Source: Priestia iocasae (GTDB lineage: Bacteria; Bacillota; Bacilli; Bacillales; Bacillaceae_H). From it: a DNA stretch of 64,000 nucleotides. The position numbers and the translations under genes were made by a program. The notes beneath the pieces are model-generated. The model was not told where the DNA came from, did not search any database, and saw only the letters and a program-made list of their open reading frames with translations. This document shows, piece by piece, positions 18,248 to 26,613 of this stretch; within the stretch, counting starts at the first letter, position 1, and each line of letters starts with the position of its first letter. Location of the stretch: the NCBI RefSeq assembly GCF_016909075.1, contig NZ_JAFBFC010000005.1, forward strand, positions 235,459 to 299,458, read 5' to 3'.

Positions 18248-18288
18248 AGCTCTATGAGTGCAGCACGCATTCATAGGGCTATTTTTTT
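18248..18288 (+). terminator. Rho-independent terminator after the possible annealing gene
   Basis: AGCTCTATGA pairs with TCATAGGGCT and is followed by a run of seven T, ending the 17197-18202 transcript. A nine-codon ORF with a good ribosome site (ATG at 18218) lies just upstream and may be vestigial. Confidence 0.8.
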
Positions 18289-18376
18289 GCAAAAAAAAGA
18301 TGAGCCGCTGGAATGGACTCATCAGTAACAATATCAACTAGCTATATCATACAGAAAAAATCTATATCAATCAATT

Positions 18377-18405
18377 GGGGAGGCGTTCATTCGTCTCTCC
18401 TTTTT
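18377..18405 (+). terminator. Terminator-like hairpin in the radC leader
   Basis: GGGGAGGCG and CGTCTCTCC pair (two G-U wobbles) and are followed by five T. It lies between the upstream terminator and the RadC-like start. It may be a second terminator or an attenuator controlling the next gene. Confidence 0.5.
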
Positions 18406-18433
18406 CATTTCAATTATTAGGAGGAAAAAAATA

Positions 18434-19042
18434 ATGACTACTCAATTCGATAAATTTACATTTAAACTATTGCTGGCTACCACAATCCGTGAAAAGGATG
18501 ACAGCTACATCGTTAGTGAAATCTTTACCCGCTTCCCTTCAATTCAGGAGTTATTGGATGTTACTGAGGAAGAGCTTCTATCTATTAAAGGTATTGGAAA
18601 AATCAAAGCTCAGCAAATTATCGCAGCATTAAGGCTGGCGAGATTAAATCCAACTACGGCAGAGGAAAGATATGCTATCCGTTCACCACGGGATGCATAC
18701 GATTACCTTAAAGACATGCAGTATCTGACTCGTGAGGAATTCGTTTGCTTAGGACTGAACACGAAGAATGAAATATTGTTTAGACAAACAGTCTTCACTG
18801 GCTCTCTTAACGCATCAATCGTTCATCCAAGAGAAACCTTTCTGCCATTAATAAAAAGAAGTTGCGCTAGTTGTATTGTGGCTCATAACCATCCATCAGG
18901 ACAGCCAGACCCTTCAAGGGAAGACATTGATGTTACGAAACGTCTTGCAGAGGTCGGAAAAGTAGTCGGAATTGAATTGCTTGATCACATAATAATTGGT
19001 CATGAAAAGTATGTCAGCTTAAAAGAAAAAGGTTATTTGTAA
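18434..19042 (+). CDS. radC: RadC-like JAB/MPN-domain protein
   Basis: 202 aa. An N-terminal helix-hairpin-helix (LLSIKGIGKIKAQQI, ~50-64) precedes an MPN/JAB domain with the metal motif HNHPSGQPDPSREDID (~153-168). This is the standard RadC layout, slightly short because the extreme N-terminus is reduced. AGGAGG precedes ATG at 18434. Chromosomal RadC sits near mre genes; copies in mobile elements are common and often help conjugation or recombination rather than repair. No hydrolytic activity is firmly established for the family. Confidence 0.88.
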   Translation: MTTQFDKFTFKLLLATTIREKDDSYIVSEIFTRFPSIQELLDVTEEELLSIKGIGKIKAQQIIAALRLARLNPTTAEERYAIRSPRDAYDYLKDMQYLTREEFVCLGLNTKNEILFRQTVFTGSLNASIVHPRETFLPLIKRSCASCIVAHNHPSGQPDPSREDIDVTKRLAEVGKVVGIELLDHIIIGHEKYVSLKEKGYL

Positions 19043-19811
19043 GAATTATTGTGGGGGCTATCTATATCCAGTTAGCCCTCTATAAATAATATGTCAGCGA
19101 AGAATATCTGATTTCTATTAAAATTACACCACCCTTCATACAATCTCCTTCCAAAAGTTGCATAAACCGCTATGTGACAGGACTTTCTAATCCAAGATCA
19201 CTTTATTACAGAATGTCTTTCATGGTACATCTAAGGTGGGGCTTGCTACTGTTCTAGTGAAAAAGTGCCGATTAAACCTATTAAAATGATAAAATAATGC
19301 CGATTAAAAATCATCTATAAACCCTTCTATAACAATGAATCTAAGGTTAAAATAGCCTTTTACCCTTTTAGTATTTATAACTATTTATGCATGCTGTCCT
19401 TAAACTGAATCATCTTGAGCAGAGAACATCCTTTTGTTAGCTTATTCAAATTAGAAAAACCCACCACCAAAAAGTAACTGCGTGGTAGAGACAATAGGCA
19501 TGAGCGTAAAAGCGAAATGCCACTTACCAAACGTAGTGAAGGTAATTCAGATATTACATGCGTGATTCCACTAGAGAACTATACATCCATGATGGTGAAT
19601 GGGAGTGGATACGACAATGAATCCATCCAGCCTTATAAAATGAAAGTTACTTCGTTCTAGCCAAGGAGCTCTTCTTTTAAAGATGCCGTTTGCCCACATA
19701 GAGTGTGGAGGACTGGTCTATGCCCCGCAGTTGTTTATCCATTAAGGCAGCAACCATATCCTCTCGCTAATTGTGGAGGATCTCTAACTCATTGTGCAGT
19801 TGTTTAGTTTA
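19043..19811. other. 769-bp region without a supported gene, with direct repeats
   Basis: A weak terminator stem GGGCTA...TAGCCC (19055-19078) follows radC. Two copies of TGCCGATTAAA (19266-19276, 19298-19308) are spaced 32 bp, about three helical turns. A 47-codon ORF at 19517-19660 lacks a ribosome site. The region ends at the possible Rep gene, so it could hold a replication origin, regulatory sites or gene debris. Confidence 0.45.
19266..19308. repeat. Direct repeat pair TGCCGATTAAA
   Basis: Two identical 11-mers, start-to-start 32 bp apart, in A/T-rich DNA near the possible Rep gene. They might be iterons or an operator; two copies are too few to be sure. Confidence 0.45.
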
Positions 19812-20753
19812 TTAAGTGACCTTCTTTGAATGGGCTTTCTTAGCAATATCACATCTTTCAATTAATAGGTTCATCTTTGCTTTAATGTCTCTTTCTGAGT
19901 CATATTTCATTTGTCGGTGTAGATTAGCGAAATATCCCATCACTTTTGCATAGACATCTCCTTCTTCATTTCCTCTGGAGACAAGCTGTGGATGGATGTA
20001 GAAAATCTTCTTTGTTAATGGGCTTCCTGCTGGTCCGTCTTCATATAGTATGCCTGCATTTCCTAGCGCTTTAATATAGGCTTTCGTTGTCTGTTCACTG
20101 TCACCCATTCGTTGAGCTATGTCTTTAACCCTGAGTGGTACCAATTTATCAGGATTCTTTTCGTATGGGTCCTGAGCTATTATGAGCGTGTTAAAGTCAA
20201 TGAAAAGACTTAACTTCAATAGAAATCCCAACTCTTTAGCATCCAATTTATCTTGAATATAGCGCCCAGTTTTTTTGTAGAGCCGTGTAAATGGAGCTTT
20301 GTTTCCTTTCGTGTTACCTATTCTTACGAACATTGGATTAACAATGTACTCTTGATCTTTCTTAGAACCACTCTTAATGATTAACCCAAGTTCCTCTAAT
20401 CGATTAAGTACCTTCCGAAGTTGACGGTCCCCAAGACCAGTAATGGTTCTTAGCTCTTTCAGTTTCATTGATTTTCCATCTTTAATTAAGACACCATCTT
20501 TGTCCCATTGAAGATAGAGCACCAATTTATAGAATGTCCCTACTTCTGCATGATTCATCTGAAAATACAGGTCGTGAACTGTATGGAACTCTATAACATG
20601 TTCATATCTTTTCTTGAACTTTTTCTGAAATCCTGCTATTTGGTTTTTATTTCGAACATCATACTTGCTACCAATTTCTTTACGGGCTTGTTCAGCTGTA
20701 AGAGCTCCATCTACTGCCTGCTCTAATATTTCTGTAAGTTGTGACTTACTCAT
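19812..20753 (-). CDS. Two-winged-helix protein, possible replication initiator
   Basis: 313 aa from ATG at 20753, which has an AGGAGG site; a longer frame lacks one. A first winged helix lies around ~95-150 (MKLKELRTITGLGDRQLRKVLNRLEELGLI) and a second around ~200-250 (VPLRVKDIAQRMGDSEQTTKAYIKALGNAGIL). Two winged helices around a dimerising core resemble Rep proteins of Firmicute plasmids and phages, though family membership is not certain. The gene diverges from the XRE regulator over a palindromic intergenic region. If it is a Rep, the element may replicate after excision. A large transcription factor is the alternative. Confidence 0.5.
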   Translation of the reverse strand: MSKSQLTEILEQAVDGALTAEQARKEIGSKYDVRNKNQIAGFQKKFKKRYEHVIEFHTVHDLYFQMNHAEVGTFYKLVLYLQWDKDGVLIKDGKSMKLKELRTITGLGDRQLRKVLNRLEELGLIIKSGSKKDQEYIVNPMFVRIGNTKGNKAPFTRLYKKTGRYIQDKLDAKELGFLLKLSLFIDFNTLIIAQDPYEKNPDKLVPLRVKDIAQRMGDSEQTTKAYIKALGNAGILYEDGPAGSPLTKKIFYIHPQLVSRGNEEGDVYAKVMGYFANLHRQMKYDSERDIKAKMNLLIERCDIAKKAHSKKVT

Positions 20754-20826
20754 AAGATTTCCTCCTTTCCTGGACAAGACTAAGTGCATGCCTTTGTATA
20801 AAAGATATCAAGTTATATCCGTTTAA

Positions 20827-20850
20827 GCAAGTATTATTAATATTACTTGC
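20827..20850. promoter_or_regulatory. 24-bp palindromic operator between rep-like and XRE genes
   Basis: GCAAGTA and TACTTGC arms around an A/T-rich centre form a nearly perfect 24-bp palindrome midway between the divergent starts (20753 and 20906). It is a natural binding site for the XRE regulator encoded next to it. Confidence 0.6.
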
Positions 20851-20905
20851 AATAACGCATTGGCAGTGATAATCTTGAAACAAATACAAAAAAGGAAGTG
20901 ATTTC

Positions 20906-21475
20906 ATGACGGATTTAAAGATGTACAGAGTGGAAGAAAATGATTTAATGTATCTCAAAAACGAAAACTTAGGTGGGCGTTTAAAGTGGATAAGGGAGAA
21001 AGCAAATGAATATAACAGTCCTTTATTCACGGTTTATCGACTTGCAGAAAGCATTTCAGTCGCTCAATCAACAATATCCCGTATTGAGTCGGGTACTCAA
21101 CCAAGAGTCGATCTACTCGAAAAGATTGCTGCACAATTAGGAGTCTCTATCGCTGTGTTTACAGATTCCTATTACGAAGATGGGGGAAAACCTTTTACCA
21201 TTTGTGAAAAGAAAGACAGTAATCTACAAGGTTCAACAAAGAGAACCTTTAGCTTGCTCGACACTCAATATGAGGCAACCCTTTCATTATCAATAAAAAC
21301 ACATGAAGGGCTTGACTATAAAAACATTGAAGAAACAGTTTTTCTATCCCCAATTGAACATGAGGAATTCGCTGATGAAGTGAATGCACTTATTTCAAAG
21401 GTAAGAAACAGACGAAAAAACTGGAAGACCAAACAGGCTTCTTTTGAAAAGCTGTTTAGCAGAAAGGAGGAATAG
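20906..21475 (+). CDS. XRE-family regulator of the mobility module
   Basis: 189 aa. A Cro/CI helix-turn-helix spans ~30-80 (AESISVAQSTISRIESGTQ is the recognition part), with an additional C-terminal region of mixed strands and a basic tail (RNRRKNWKTK). A GGAAGTG site precedes ATG at 20906. It is divergent from the possible Rep gene and upstream of two small ORFs and the recombinase, so it probably controls excision and replication, like phage or ICE switch proteins. Signal unknown. Confidence 0.8.
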   Translation: MTDLKMYRVEENDLMYLKNENLGGRLKWIREKANEYNSPLFTVYRLAESISVAQSTISRIESGTQPRVDLLEKIAAQLGVSIAVFTDSYYEDGGKPFTICEKKDSNLQGSTKRTFSLLDTQYEATLSLSIKTHEGLDYKNIEETVFLSPIEHEEFADEVNALISKVRNRRKNWKTKQASFEKLFSRKEE

Positions 21476-21477
21476 AT

Positions 21478-21642
21478 ATGGCAGCAAATCACTCATCAAA
21501 TCATACTAACAAGCCAATAGCCAAAACCCCTGATACTACTAATTATCAGGAAGAGCTTTTTATGAATGCGTTCATTAAAATTGCCAAAAAGGGGATTTCT
21601 GACTGGGAACACTTAAGAAAAACAAAGGGAAATGATGGGTAG
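21478..21642 (+). CDS. Small hypothetical protein (54 aa) upstream of the recombinase
   Basis: ATG at 21478 follows AGAAAGGAGGAATAG and directly abuts the XRE stop. The protein is hydrophilic: an N-terminal Asn/His/Ser/Thr-rich part, then a FMNAFIKIAKKGISDWEHLRK helix pair. Good translation signals and operon position make it a real gene. Size and place are compatible with a recombination directionality factor, but no sequence feature proves it. Confidence 0.6.
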   Translation: MAANHSSNHTNKPIAKTPDTTNYQEELFMNAFIKIAKKGISDWEHLRKTKGNDG

Positions 21643-21704
21643 CATTCCCCCTTTGATATCGATCTTCATAAACCACTTATGAAAAATACAAGGAGGATAA
21701 TAAT

Positions 21705-21977
21705 ATGTACGAAATTGAACAAGCCTTTGATAAATATAAAGGAATAAGCATCGAATCTTTATATGATATTTTACGCTCCATGGTAGAAAAAGCTGACGCT
21801 GATCAGTTGGATACCTCAGAAAAAGATTCACTTTTGAAGGATATTGATGTGCTCCATGCCTATATTTTGTTGTTACTAGGGATGGAACACCATTCTTTAG
21901 AAATGCTAGTAGCTAACCATCCAGAGGTATATGACCAGGTATTTAATGTAGGAAACCACATTCGGAGTTTAATCTAA
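21705..21977 (+). CDS. Small hypothetical protein (90 aa) upstream of the recombinase
   Basis: ATG at 21705 has an AGGAGG site. The protein is acidic and helical (YDILRSMVEKADADQL; HAYILLLLGMEHHSLEML). It is 53 nt before the recombinase start and in the same direction. No family recognised. Like its 54-aa neighbour it could modulate recombinase direction or timing. Confidence 0.6.
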   Translation: MYEIEQAFDKYKGISIESLYDILRSMVEKADADQLDTSEKDSLLKDIDVLHAYILLLLGMEHHSLEMLVANHPEVYDQVFNVGNHIRSLI

Positions 21978-22030
21978 TCATGAAGAGGTGTAAAAGCCTC
22001 TTCCATTTTTATTTAGGAGGTATTCAAAAA

Positions 22031-23758
22031 ATGATAAAAACATTGCAAGCAGTAATGTATGCTCGGGTTAGTACAGAAGAACAAGCAACTGAGGGCTATA
22101 GTATTAAAGCCCAGAAGGACTTATTAAGCTCGTATGCAGAGAAACATAACCTCATAATCGTTTCGGAGTATATCGATGAAGGAAAAAGCGGAAAAAGTAT
22201 TGATGGCCGCCCTCAAATGATGCGCTTATTAGAGGATGCCAAACAGAAGAAATTTGAAGCAGTCGTTGTTTACAAGCTGGACAGATTAGCTAGGAAAACA
22301 CGAGATTCATTGGAAATAGTAGAAACTTTAGGGAGCCATGGCGTGCAACTCATAAGTTTGTCTGAAAACATAGACACCACGACTCCACATGGAAAGATGT
22401 TTTATACGGTATTAAGCTCGTTGGCTGAAATGGAGAGGGAGCAAATTGTAGGTAGAGTAAAAATGGGAATGACCCAAAGAGCAAAGGAAGGAAAATGGAA
22501 TGGCGGACAATGCTTTGGATATGACGCTAAAGAAAAGAAGCTATCAGTAAATGAAGCTGAAGCGAAAATTGTAAAAGAAATATTTGAATACGCTGATCAA
22601 GGTTTCGGTTACAAAAAAATTGTAGGTATTCTCAATCGGAAAGGATACACCACAAAGAGAGGAAACGTCTTCTCTATCGGTACACTGAAAGGGATCTTGG
22701 ATAATCCCGTTTATATCGGGCAAGTTCGCTTTAATCAATATGAGAATTGGGCAGAAAAGAGACGTTCAGGTAAAAATAAAGATGCCATTATAGTTGAAGG
22801 ACAACATGAAGCAATCATTCCTGAAGACTTATGGGAAAGGGTACAGCAGAAGCGCTCTGCTCGATCATACAAAGCTGTACAGTCAGATCAACCTTATATT
22901 CTCACCAAGCTTATTCGCTGCCCACAGTGCGGTGCAGGAATGGTGGCTGGCAAATCAAAAGGGGCGAATAAAACATATCGATATTATAAATGCGGTACCT
23001 TTCATAATAAGGGAGCCTCTGAATGCTCTGCTAATAGTATCAATGCAGATAGGGCAGAACGTCAGGTCCTTGAGGAATTCAAACGCATTGTAACTGAATC
23101 ACAATTCCTTCAACGATTGGTCTATAAAATGAATAATGAAAGAGAAAATGCCAAACAACCACTCTTGGAGGAAAAGAAACACTTAGAATCTGAATTAAAT
23201 AAATGTGAAAGGTATATCTCCAATATCACTGATAAATTAATGAAAGACCCTGATTTGATGACTACCTTTGCTGAAAAATTAAAAGAGCAACAACAAGCCA
23301 AACTTGCTTATCAGCAGCAACTAGAAGAAACCGAAGAAAAGCTATCAAATACAACGAGTAAACCAATCGACCTTATGGCGTTGCTTTACCTTGTAAGAAA
23401 TCTCGATAGTATTTTAGAGCAGGCAGATAGCGCAGAAAAGAAAGAACTCCTTCGGATGATTATTAAAGAAATAGAAATCACGCCTACGGCTCCCTCTCGA
23501 AAAGAAGGAAGACAAATAAACAAGATACATTTGCACTTTGATTTCACGCCAGCTGGTGTAAAAAAAAAGTCAAAAGACCTCATAAGGAAGATGGGAAGCT
23601 ATGCTCATGATAATAAAGTTGATTTATCAGCTTTAGATAAGCATAATCCAACGGATAAAGAGATAAGGGACACATTGAAGTCCCTTTCTATTTTACCCTC
23701 ACTTATGATACGGTTCCCCCCGATTAATCCGAAACGCCCGATACACCTGCTCCAATAA
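22031..23758 (+). CDS. Large serine recombinase of the rlmH-integrated element
   Basis: 575 aa from ATG at 22031, with TAGGAGG upstream; an ATG at 21980 lacks a site. Resolvase domain ~5-155 with YARVSTEEQ (catalytic Ser14) and the [15 protein letters not shown] segment, then the recombinase domain, a zinc-ribbon-like stretch ([12 protein letters not shown] ... YYKCG ... SECSAN, ~297-335) and a coiled coil (~370-450). Length and layout match Ccr-type and phage large serine recombinases. It lies beside the target gene, as in SCC elements, and should catalyse integration and excision. The frame passes the att core (23703-23716); the final 14 codons (from 23717, stop included) are antisense to rlmH. 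Excision would replace this host-derived tail. Confidence 0.9.
   Translation: MIKTLQAVMYARVSTEEQATEGYSIKAQKDLLSSYAEKHNLIIVSEYIDEGKSGKSIDGRPQMMRLLEDAKQKKFEAVVVYKLDRLARKTRDSLEIVETLGSHGVQLISLSENIDTTTPHGKMFYTVLSSLAEMEREQIVGRVKMGMTQRAKEGKWNGGQCFGYDAKEKKLSVNEAEAKIVKEIFEYADQGFGYKKIVGILNRKGYTTKRGNVFSIGTLKGILDNPVYIGQVRFNQYENWAEKRRSGKNKDAIIVEGQHEAIIPEDLWERVQQKRSARSYKAVQSDQPYILTKLIRCPQCGAGMVAGKSKGANKTYRYYKCGTFHNKGASECSANSINADRAERQVLEEFKRIVTESQFLQRLVYKMNNERENAKQPLLEEKKHLESELNKCERYISNITDKLMKDPDLMTTFAEKLKEQQQAKLAYQQQLEETEEKLSNTTSKPIDLMALLYLVRNLDSILEQADSAEKKELLRMIIKEIEITPTAPSRKEGRQINKIHLHFDFTPAGVKKKSKDLIRKMGSYAHDNKVDLSALDKHNPTDKEIRDTLKSLSILPSLMIRFPPINPKRPIHLLQ
23665..23686 (+). terminator. Terminator-like hairpin inside the recombinase 3' end
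   Basis: AAGGGAC (23665-23671) pairs with GTCCCTT (23680-23686) across an 8-nt loop, followed by TCTATTTT. It lies just before the att core yet inside the recombinase frame. It might terminate rightward transcription before it runs antisense through rlmH. Confidence 0.45.
23689..23699. repeat. Right terminal inverted repeat of the element
   Basis: TATTTTACCCT is the exact inverse of 1277-1287 and ends 3 bp before the right att core. See the left copy for interpretation. Confidence 0.55.
23699..23716. repeat. Right attachment site within the rlmH 3' end
   Basis: Carries the last codons of rlmH (minus strand GAA CCG TAT CAT AAG TGA). It shares 16 of 18 bases with 1244-1261, 14 of them contiguous. 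It closely parallels the attB recalled for staphylococcal orfX (GAAGC-TATCATAA-TGA form). Confidence 0.85.
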
Positions 23759-24178
23759 AATCAATCGCATAAGCTGGTGAGGAAAGGTCATTTTTGAAAA
23801 CGATAGCTTGTCATTGGAGCGCTTTAGCACTTGATCACTTAGGCCAAGAGATCCGCCAATGACAAAGGCGATTTTGCTTTTTCCGTATGTCGCTAGCTTG
23901 TCTAGGTCGGCTGCGAGCTCTTCAGATGATTTTTGTTTGCCTTGAATGGCTAGTGCAATGACGTGGGTGTCATCTGAGATTTTGGCGAGAATGCGTTCGC
24001 CTTCTTTCACTTTCACTTGCTCCATTTCAGATTCGCTTAAATTTTCAGGCGCTTTTTCATCTGGTAATTCAATAATGTCGATTTTTGCGTAAGGTCCTAA
24101 TCGCTTTGTAAATTCTGCGATGCCTTGCTTTAAATATTTTTCTTTTAATTTTCCAATCGTTACAATTGAGATATTCAC
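23699..24178 (-). CDS. rlmH: 23S rRNA pseudouridine-1915 N3-methyltransferase
   Basis: 159 aa, exact family length, starting GTG at 24178 ([16 protein letters not shown]) with GGGG upstream; a longer frame has an extra tail foreign to the family. A SPOUT-fold enzyme with the knot region [10 protein letters not shown] (~103-112) and the conserved [25 protein letters not shown]...YHK end. It methylates pseudouridine in helix 69 of 23S rRNA. Its last six codons are the integration target; insertion keeps the protein unchanged but alters the Lys codon and stop (AAG TGA here, AAA TAA at the distal copy). Last gene of the wal-htrA side. Confidence 0.97.
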   Translation of the reverse strand: MNISIVTIGKLKEKYLKQGIAEFTKRLGPYAKIDIIELPDEKAPENLSESEMEQVKVKEGERILAKISDDTHVIALAIQGKQKSSEELAADLDKLATYGKSKIAFVIGGSLGLSDQVLKRSNDKLSFSKMTFPHQLMRLILLEQVYRAFRINRGEPYHK

Positions 24179-24216
24179 AGTTAATCCCCGCTTTACAAAC
24201 ATGTTATCAACAGAAC

Positions 24217-24246
24217 TTATCCACATATCCACATTTTATATCCACA
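24217..24246. promoter_or_regulatory. DnaA-box cluster upstream of rlmH
   Basis: TTATCCACA (24217-24225) followed by ATATCCACA (24225-24233) and ATATCCACA (24238-24246), all in one orientation. Bacillus subtilis has origin-proximal DnaA-box clusters, one recalled at yydA (rlmH); this looks like the same site and may titrate DnaA. Confidence 0.75.
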
Positions 24247-24261
24247 TGTTGTATGAGAATA

Positions 24262-24420
24262 TTAGTTCCCTACTACATATATCGCTTCATTCGAACAATA
24301 TTCACATGTGGATGACTGTTGTTCATTTTCGATTTTTTCAAATACTGGTGCTAGTTCAATCTCGTCTACGACAATGTCTAGCGCTAATTCAATATGTTCT
24401 TCACAGCAATAGATTTTCAT
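24262..24420 (-). CDS. CxxH/CxxC protein (small zinc-binding type)
   Basis: 52 aa. ATG at 24420 follows AGGAGGG. CEEH (6-9) and CEYC (39-42) give one complete set of zinc ligands. Bacillus genomes carry this small CxxH/CxxC family next to the rlmH/htrA genes. The middle is acidic. It lies between the htrA terminator and rlmH. Function not established. Confidence 0.8.
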   Translation of the reverse strand: MKIYCCEEHIELALDIVVDEIELAPVFEKIENEQQSSTCEYCSNEAIYVVGN

Positions 24421-24456
24421 CTCTTTCCCTCCTTTTCAGGACTGTCAGAAAAAAGA

Positions 24457-24482
24457 CCACAGGGGGAATTATCCCCCTGTGG
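24457..24482 (-). terminator. htrA terminator
   Basis: CCACAGGGGG and CCCCCTGTGG form a 10-bp stem, followed on the minus strand by TCTTTTTTC, just after the htrA stop. It ends the walRKHIJ-htrA transcript. Confidence 0.9.
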
Positions 24483-24488
24483 ATATCT

Positions 24489-25688
24489 TTACATTTTTTG
24501 TTCCGTTAACGTCAGCTCGACTTTGTTTTCTTGTCCTTGACGATAATAGGTCACTTCAATCTTATCGCCAATTTCTTTTTGTGTATACAAGTACTTGCGA
24601 AGCGCGACGACATCTGGAATTTTTTCTCCGTCAAATGCGACGATGACATCATACTCTTTCATTCCTGCTTTTGCAGCTGGTGATAAAGGCTCTAATCCTA
24701 GCACCGCTACACCCTCTACGACGTTTTCTGGTAATTTTAATGTTTCTTTTAAGTGATAGCCTGAAATTTCATTAAGTGATAACGTACTAACACCAATGTA
24801 AGGACGACGAACCTCACCAAACTTTTCTAAGTCATTGATGATTGGCTCTGCAATGTTAATCGGAATCGCGAGTCCAATCCCTTCAACTTCTTGCTGAGCG
24901 ATTTTCATGGAGTTAATCCCAATTAACACCCCATCAATATTAATAAGTGCGCCACCACTATTACCTGGGTTAATCGCTGCATCCGTCTGAATAACCTCTG
25001 CTTGCCAATCTGGTGTTCCATCTTGGTTTAAATCCTGTGGAATGACTCGGTTTACCCCTGACACCACGCCTTGCGTAACAGACCCTGAGAACTGTAATCC
25101 TAGAGGGTTACCAATGGCAATAACGGGCTCACCTGCTTTTAATACATCTGAATCGCCAAACTGCATAACTTTTGATACATGATTTGAATCAATTTCTAAT
25201 ACAGCAAGATCGGTTAGTTGATCACTACCTAATGGCCGAGCCGGAACGCGTGACCCATCTGCTAGACTCACTTCTACTTGAGTGGCTCCTTGTATAACAT
25301 GGTGATTGGTCACAATGTACGCTTTATCACCAGCTTTTTTATAAATAACGCCTGAGCCTGTTCCTGCATCTGTCCGCTCTTCGTTCCAAAAGCTTCGGGA
25401 TTGTTGAATGTTCACAACCCCTACAACCGCTTCATTTACTTGATCAACTGCTTTTGTCACACTCGTTGTCACATCAACCGCGACTTTTTTTTGAATGACC
25501 TCTCCGTCTTCGTTTCTAACCGTTTCATTTTGAGCCTCATTGCCTGGCATCATTTCTGTGTTAGATAAGAAAGGAGACGCTACTGCTACAATCAGTCCAC
25601 CGACAATGGCTCCTATTAATGCGGGAAGAAAGCCACCTCTTCCTCTTCTCTTTGGCTTTTGTTCGTACTCTTCATCATAGTAACCCAC
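24489..25688 (-). CDS. htrC: HtrA/DegP-type membrane serine protease
   Basis: About 399 aa from GTG at 25688 (MGYYDEEYEQ), with GGG 12 nt upstream; TTG at 25709 or 25700 are alternatives. One N-terminal membrane segment (FLPALIGAIVGGLIVAVASP) follows a basic cytoplasmic stretch. The protease domain shows the triad His (TNHHVIQ), Asp (DLAVLEID) and Ser (NPGNSGGAL), then one PDZ domain (~300-395). It degrades or refolds misfolded proteins on the outer membrane face. Position after walJ matches yycK/htrC of Bacillus subtilis. Confidence 0.93.
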   Translation of the reverse strand: MGYYDEEYEQKPKRRGRGGFLPALIGAIVGGLIVAVASPFLSNTEMMPGNEAQNETVRNEDGEVIQKKVAVDVTTSVTKAVDQVNEAVVGVVNIQQSRSFWNEERTDAGTGSGVIYKKAGDKAYIVTNHHVIQGATQVEVSLADGSRVPARPLGSDQLTDLAVLEIDSNHVSKVMQFGDSDVLKAGEPVIAIGNPLGLQFSGSVTQGVVSGVNRVIPQDLNQDGTPDWQAEVIQTDAAINPGNSGGALINIDGVLIGINSMKIAQQEVEGIGLAIPINIAEPIINDLEKFGEVRRPYIGVSTLSLNEISGYHLKETLKLPENVVEGVAVLGLEPLSPAAKAGMKEYDVIVAFDGEKIPDVVALRKYLYTQKEIGDKIEVTYYRQGQENKVELTLTEQKM

Positions 25689-25801
25689 TCTTGTGATCAA
25701 CCCTTTCAAAATAAGTGATTGTTGTAAGAGTTTAGCGATTTTTCCTTCAATTATATGTGATAGATTCTAACCACTGTTAGTTTCGACGTTCTTTTAACTC
25801 T

Positions 25802-26596
25802 CTATACATACACTAATTGAGTCGGTTGCTTCGGATCGGTATCATGTAGTGTGAAACGTTCATCAATTCCAAGGTCCTTCTCTTGCAGCACTTGATGAAC
25901 GGACATTCTGGCAATCTCTTTCATGTTGTTATCTTGACTTAAATGGGCTAAATAAATGCGCTTTGTTTTATCTCCGATGACATCAGCTAGCGCTAGTCCC
26001 GCATCTTCATTTGAAACGTGTCCTAAATCACTCAAGATTCTGCGCTTCACACTCCACGGATAACGGCCCATCCGAAGCATTTCAACATCGTGATTGCTTT
26101 CAAAAATAAACACATCACTGTTATCAATGATTCCCTTCATGCGGTCACTTACGTATCCTGTGTCTGTAATGAGCGTTAGCTTTTTGTTGTCTTGGTGAAA
26201 AGAGAAAAACATGGGCTCTGCTGCATCGTGTGAGACACCAAACGATTCAACAGAGATGCCTCCAAATGCTTGCACAGTACCTGTTGGAAAAATGAATTTT
26301 TGATCAGGCGCAATGGTTCCAATGAGCCCTTCCATCGCAGACCATGTTTTTTCATTCGCATAAATAGGAACGTTATATTTTCGTGCTAATACCCCAATCC
26401 CCTTAATATGATCACTATGCTCATGTGTTACTAAAATGCCAGATAGATCTCGAACGTTGCGATTAATTTGTTGAAATAGTGCTTCCATTTGCTTACCGCT
26501 TAATCCCGCGTCAACAAGCAATGAGTGATTCTCATCACTAACAAAGATCGCATTTCCTGTGCTCCCACTTGCTAGCACACTAAAATGCAAGCTCAT
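25802..26596 (-). CDS. walJ: WalJ metallo-beta-lactamase-fold protein
   Basis: 264 aa from ATG at 26596 with GGAG 8 nt upstream. Metal-binding [10 protein letters not shown] near residue 60 and further His/Asp ([17 protein letters not shown]) mark an MBL-fold hydrolase, known as YycJ/WalJ. It is linked to cell-division and replication coordination and to exonuclease-type activity in mismatch repair; substrate uncertain. It follows walI by 17 nt in the wal operon. Confidence 0.93.
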   Translation of the reverse strand: MSLHFSVLASGSTGNAIFVSDENHSLLVDAGLSGKQMEALFQQINRNVRDLSGILVTHEHSDHIKGIGVLARKYNVPIYANEKTWSAMEGLIGTIAPDQKFIFPTGTVQAFGGISVESFGVSHDAAEPMFFSFHQDNKKLTLITDTGYVSDRMKGIIDNSDVFIFESNHDVEMLRMGRYPWSVKRRILSDLGHVSNEDAGLALADVIGDKTKRIYLAHLSQDNNMKEIARMSVHQVLQEKDLGIDERFTLHDTDPKQPTQLVYV

Positions 26597-26613
26597 GCTT
26601 CTCACTCCAATAT

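Larger units (their letters stand above)
1248..23716. mobile_element. SCC-like integrative element at the 3' end of rlmH
   Basis: About 22.5 kb bounded by a directly repeated 14-bp core that is part of the rlmH C-terminal codons. A large serine recombinase gene abuts the rlmH-proximal end, and 11-bp inverted repeats lie just inside both ends. Cargo: an extended type III restriction system, a RecD2-like helicase/nuclease and a GTPase-TIR operon. The mobility side holds a RadC-like protein, a possible annealing protein, a winged-helix possible Rep protein and XRE control. Placement at rlmH next to a recombinase matches staphylococcal cassette chromosome elements. Unlike typical SCCs there is one recombinase and no recognised cch helicase or antibiotic-resistance gene. 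No relaxase or conjugation gene is seen. Confidence 0.85.

Noticed and set aside
19517..19660. 47-codon ORF in the gene-free region
   Set aside because: No ribosome site and no recognisable domain; better treated as non-coding or debris.
1248..23716. Conjugative element interpretation
   Set aside because: No relaxase, coupling protein or type IV secretion gene is visible; the serine recombinase and rlmH target fit an SCC-like element.
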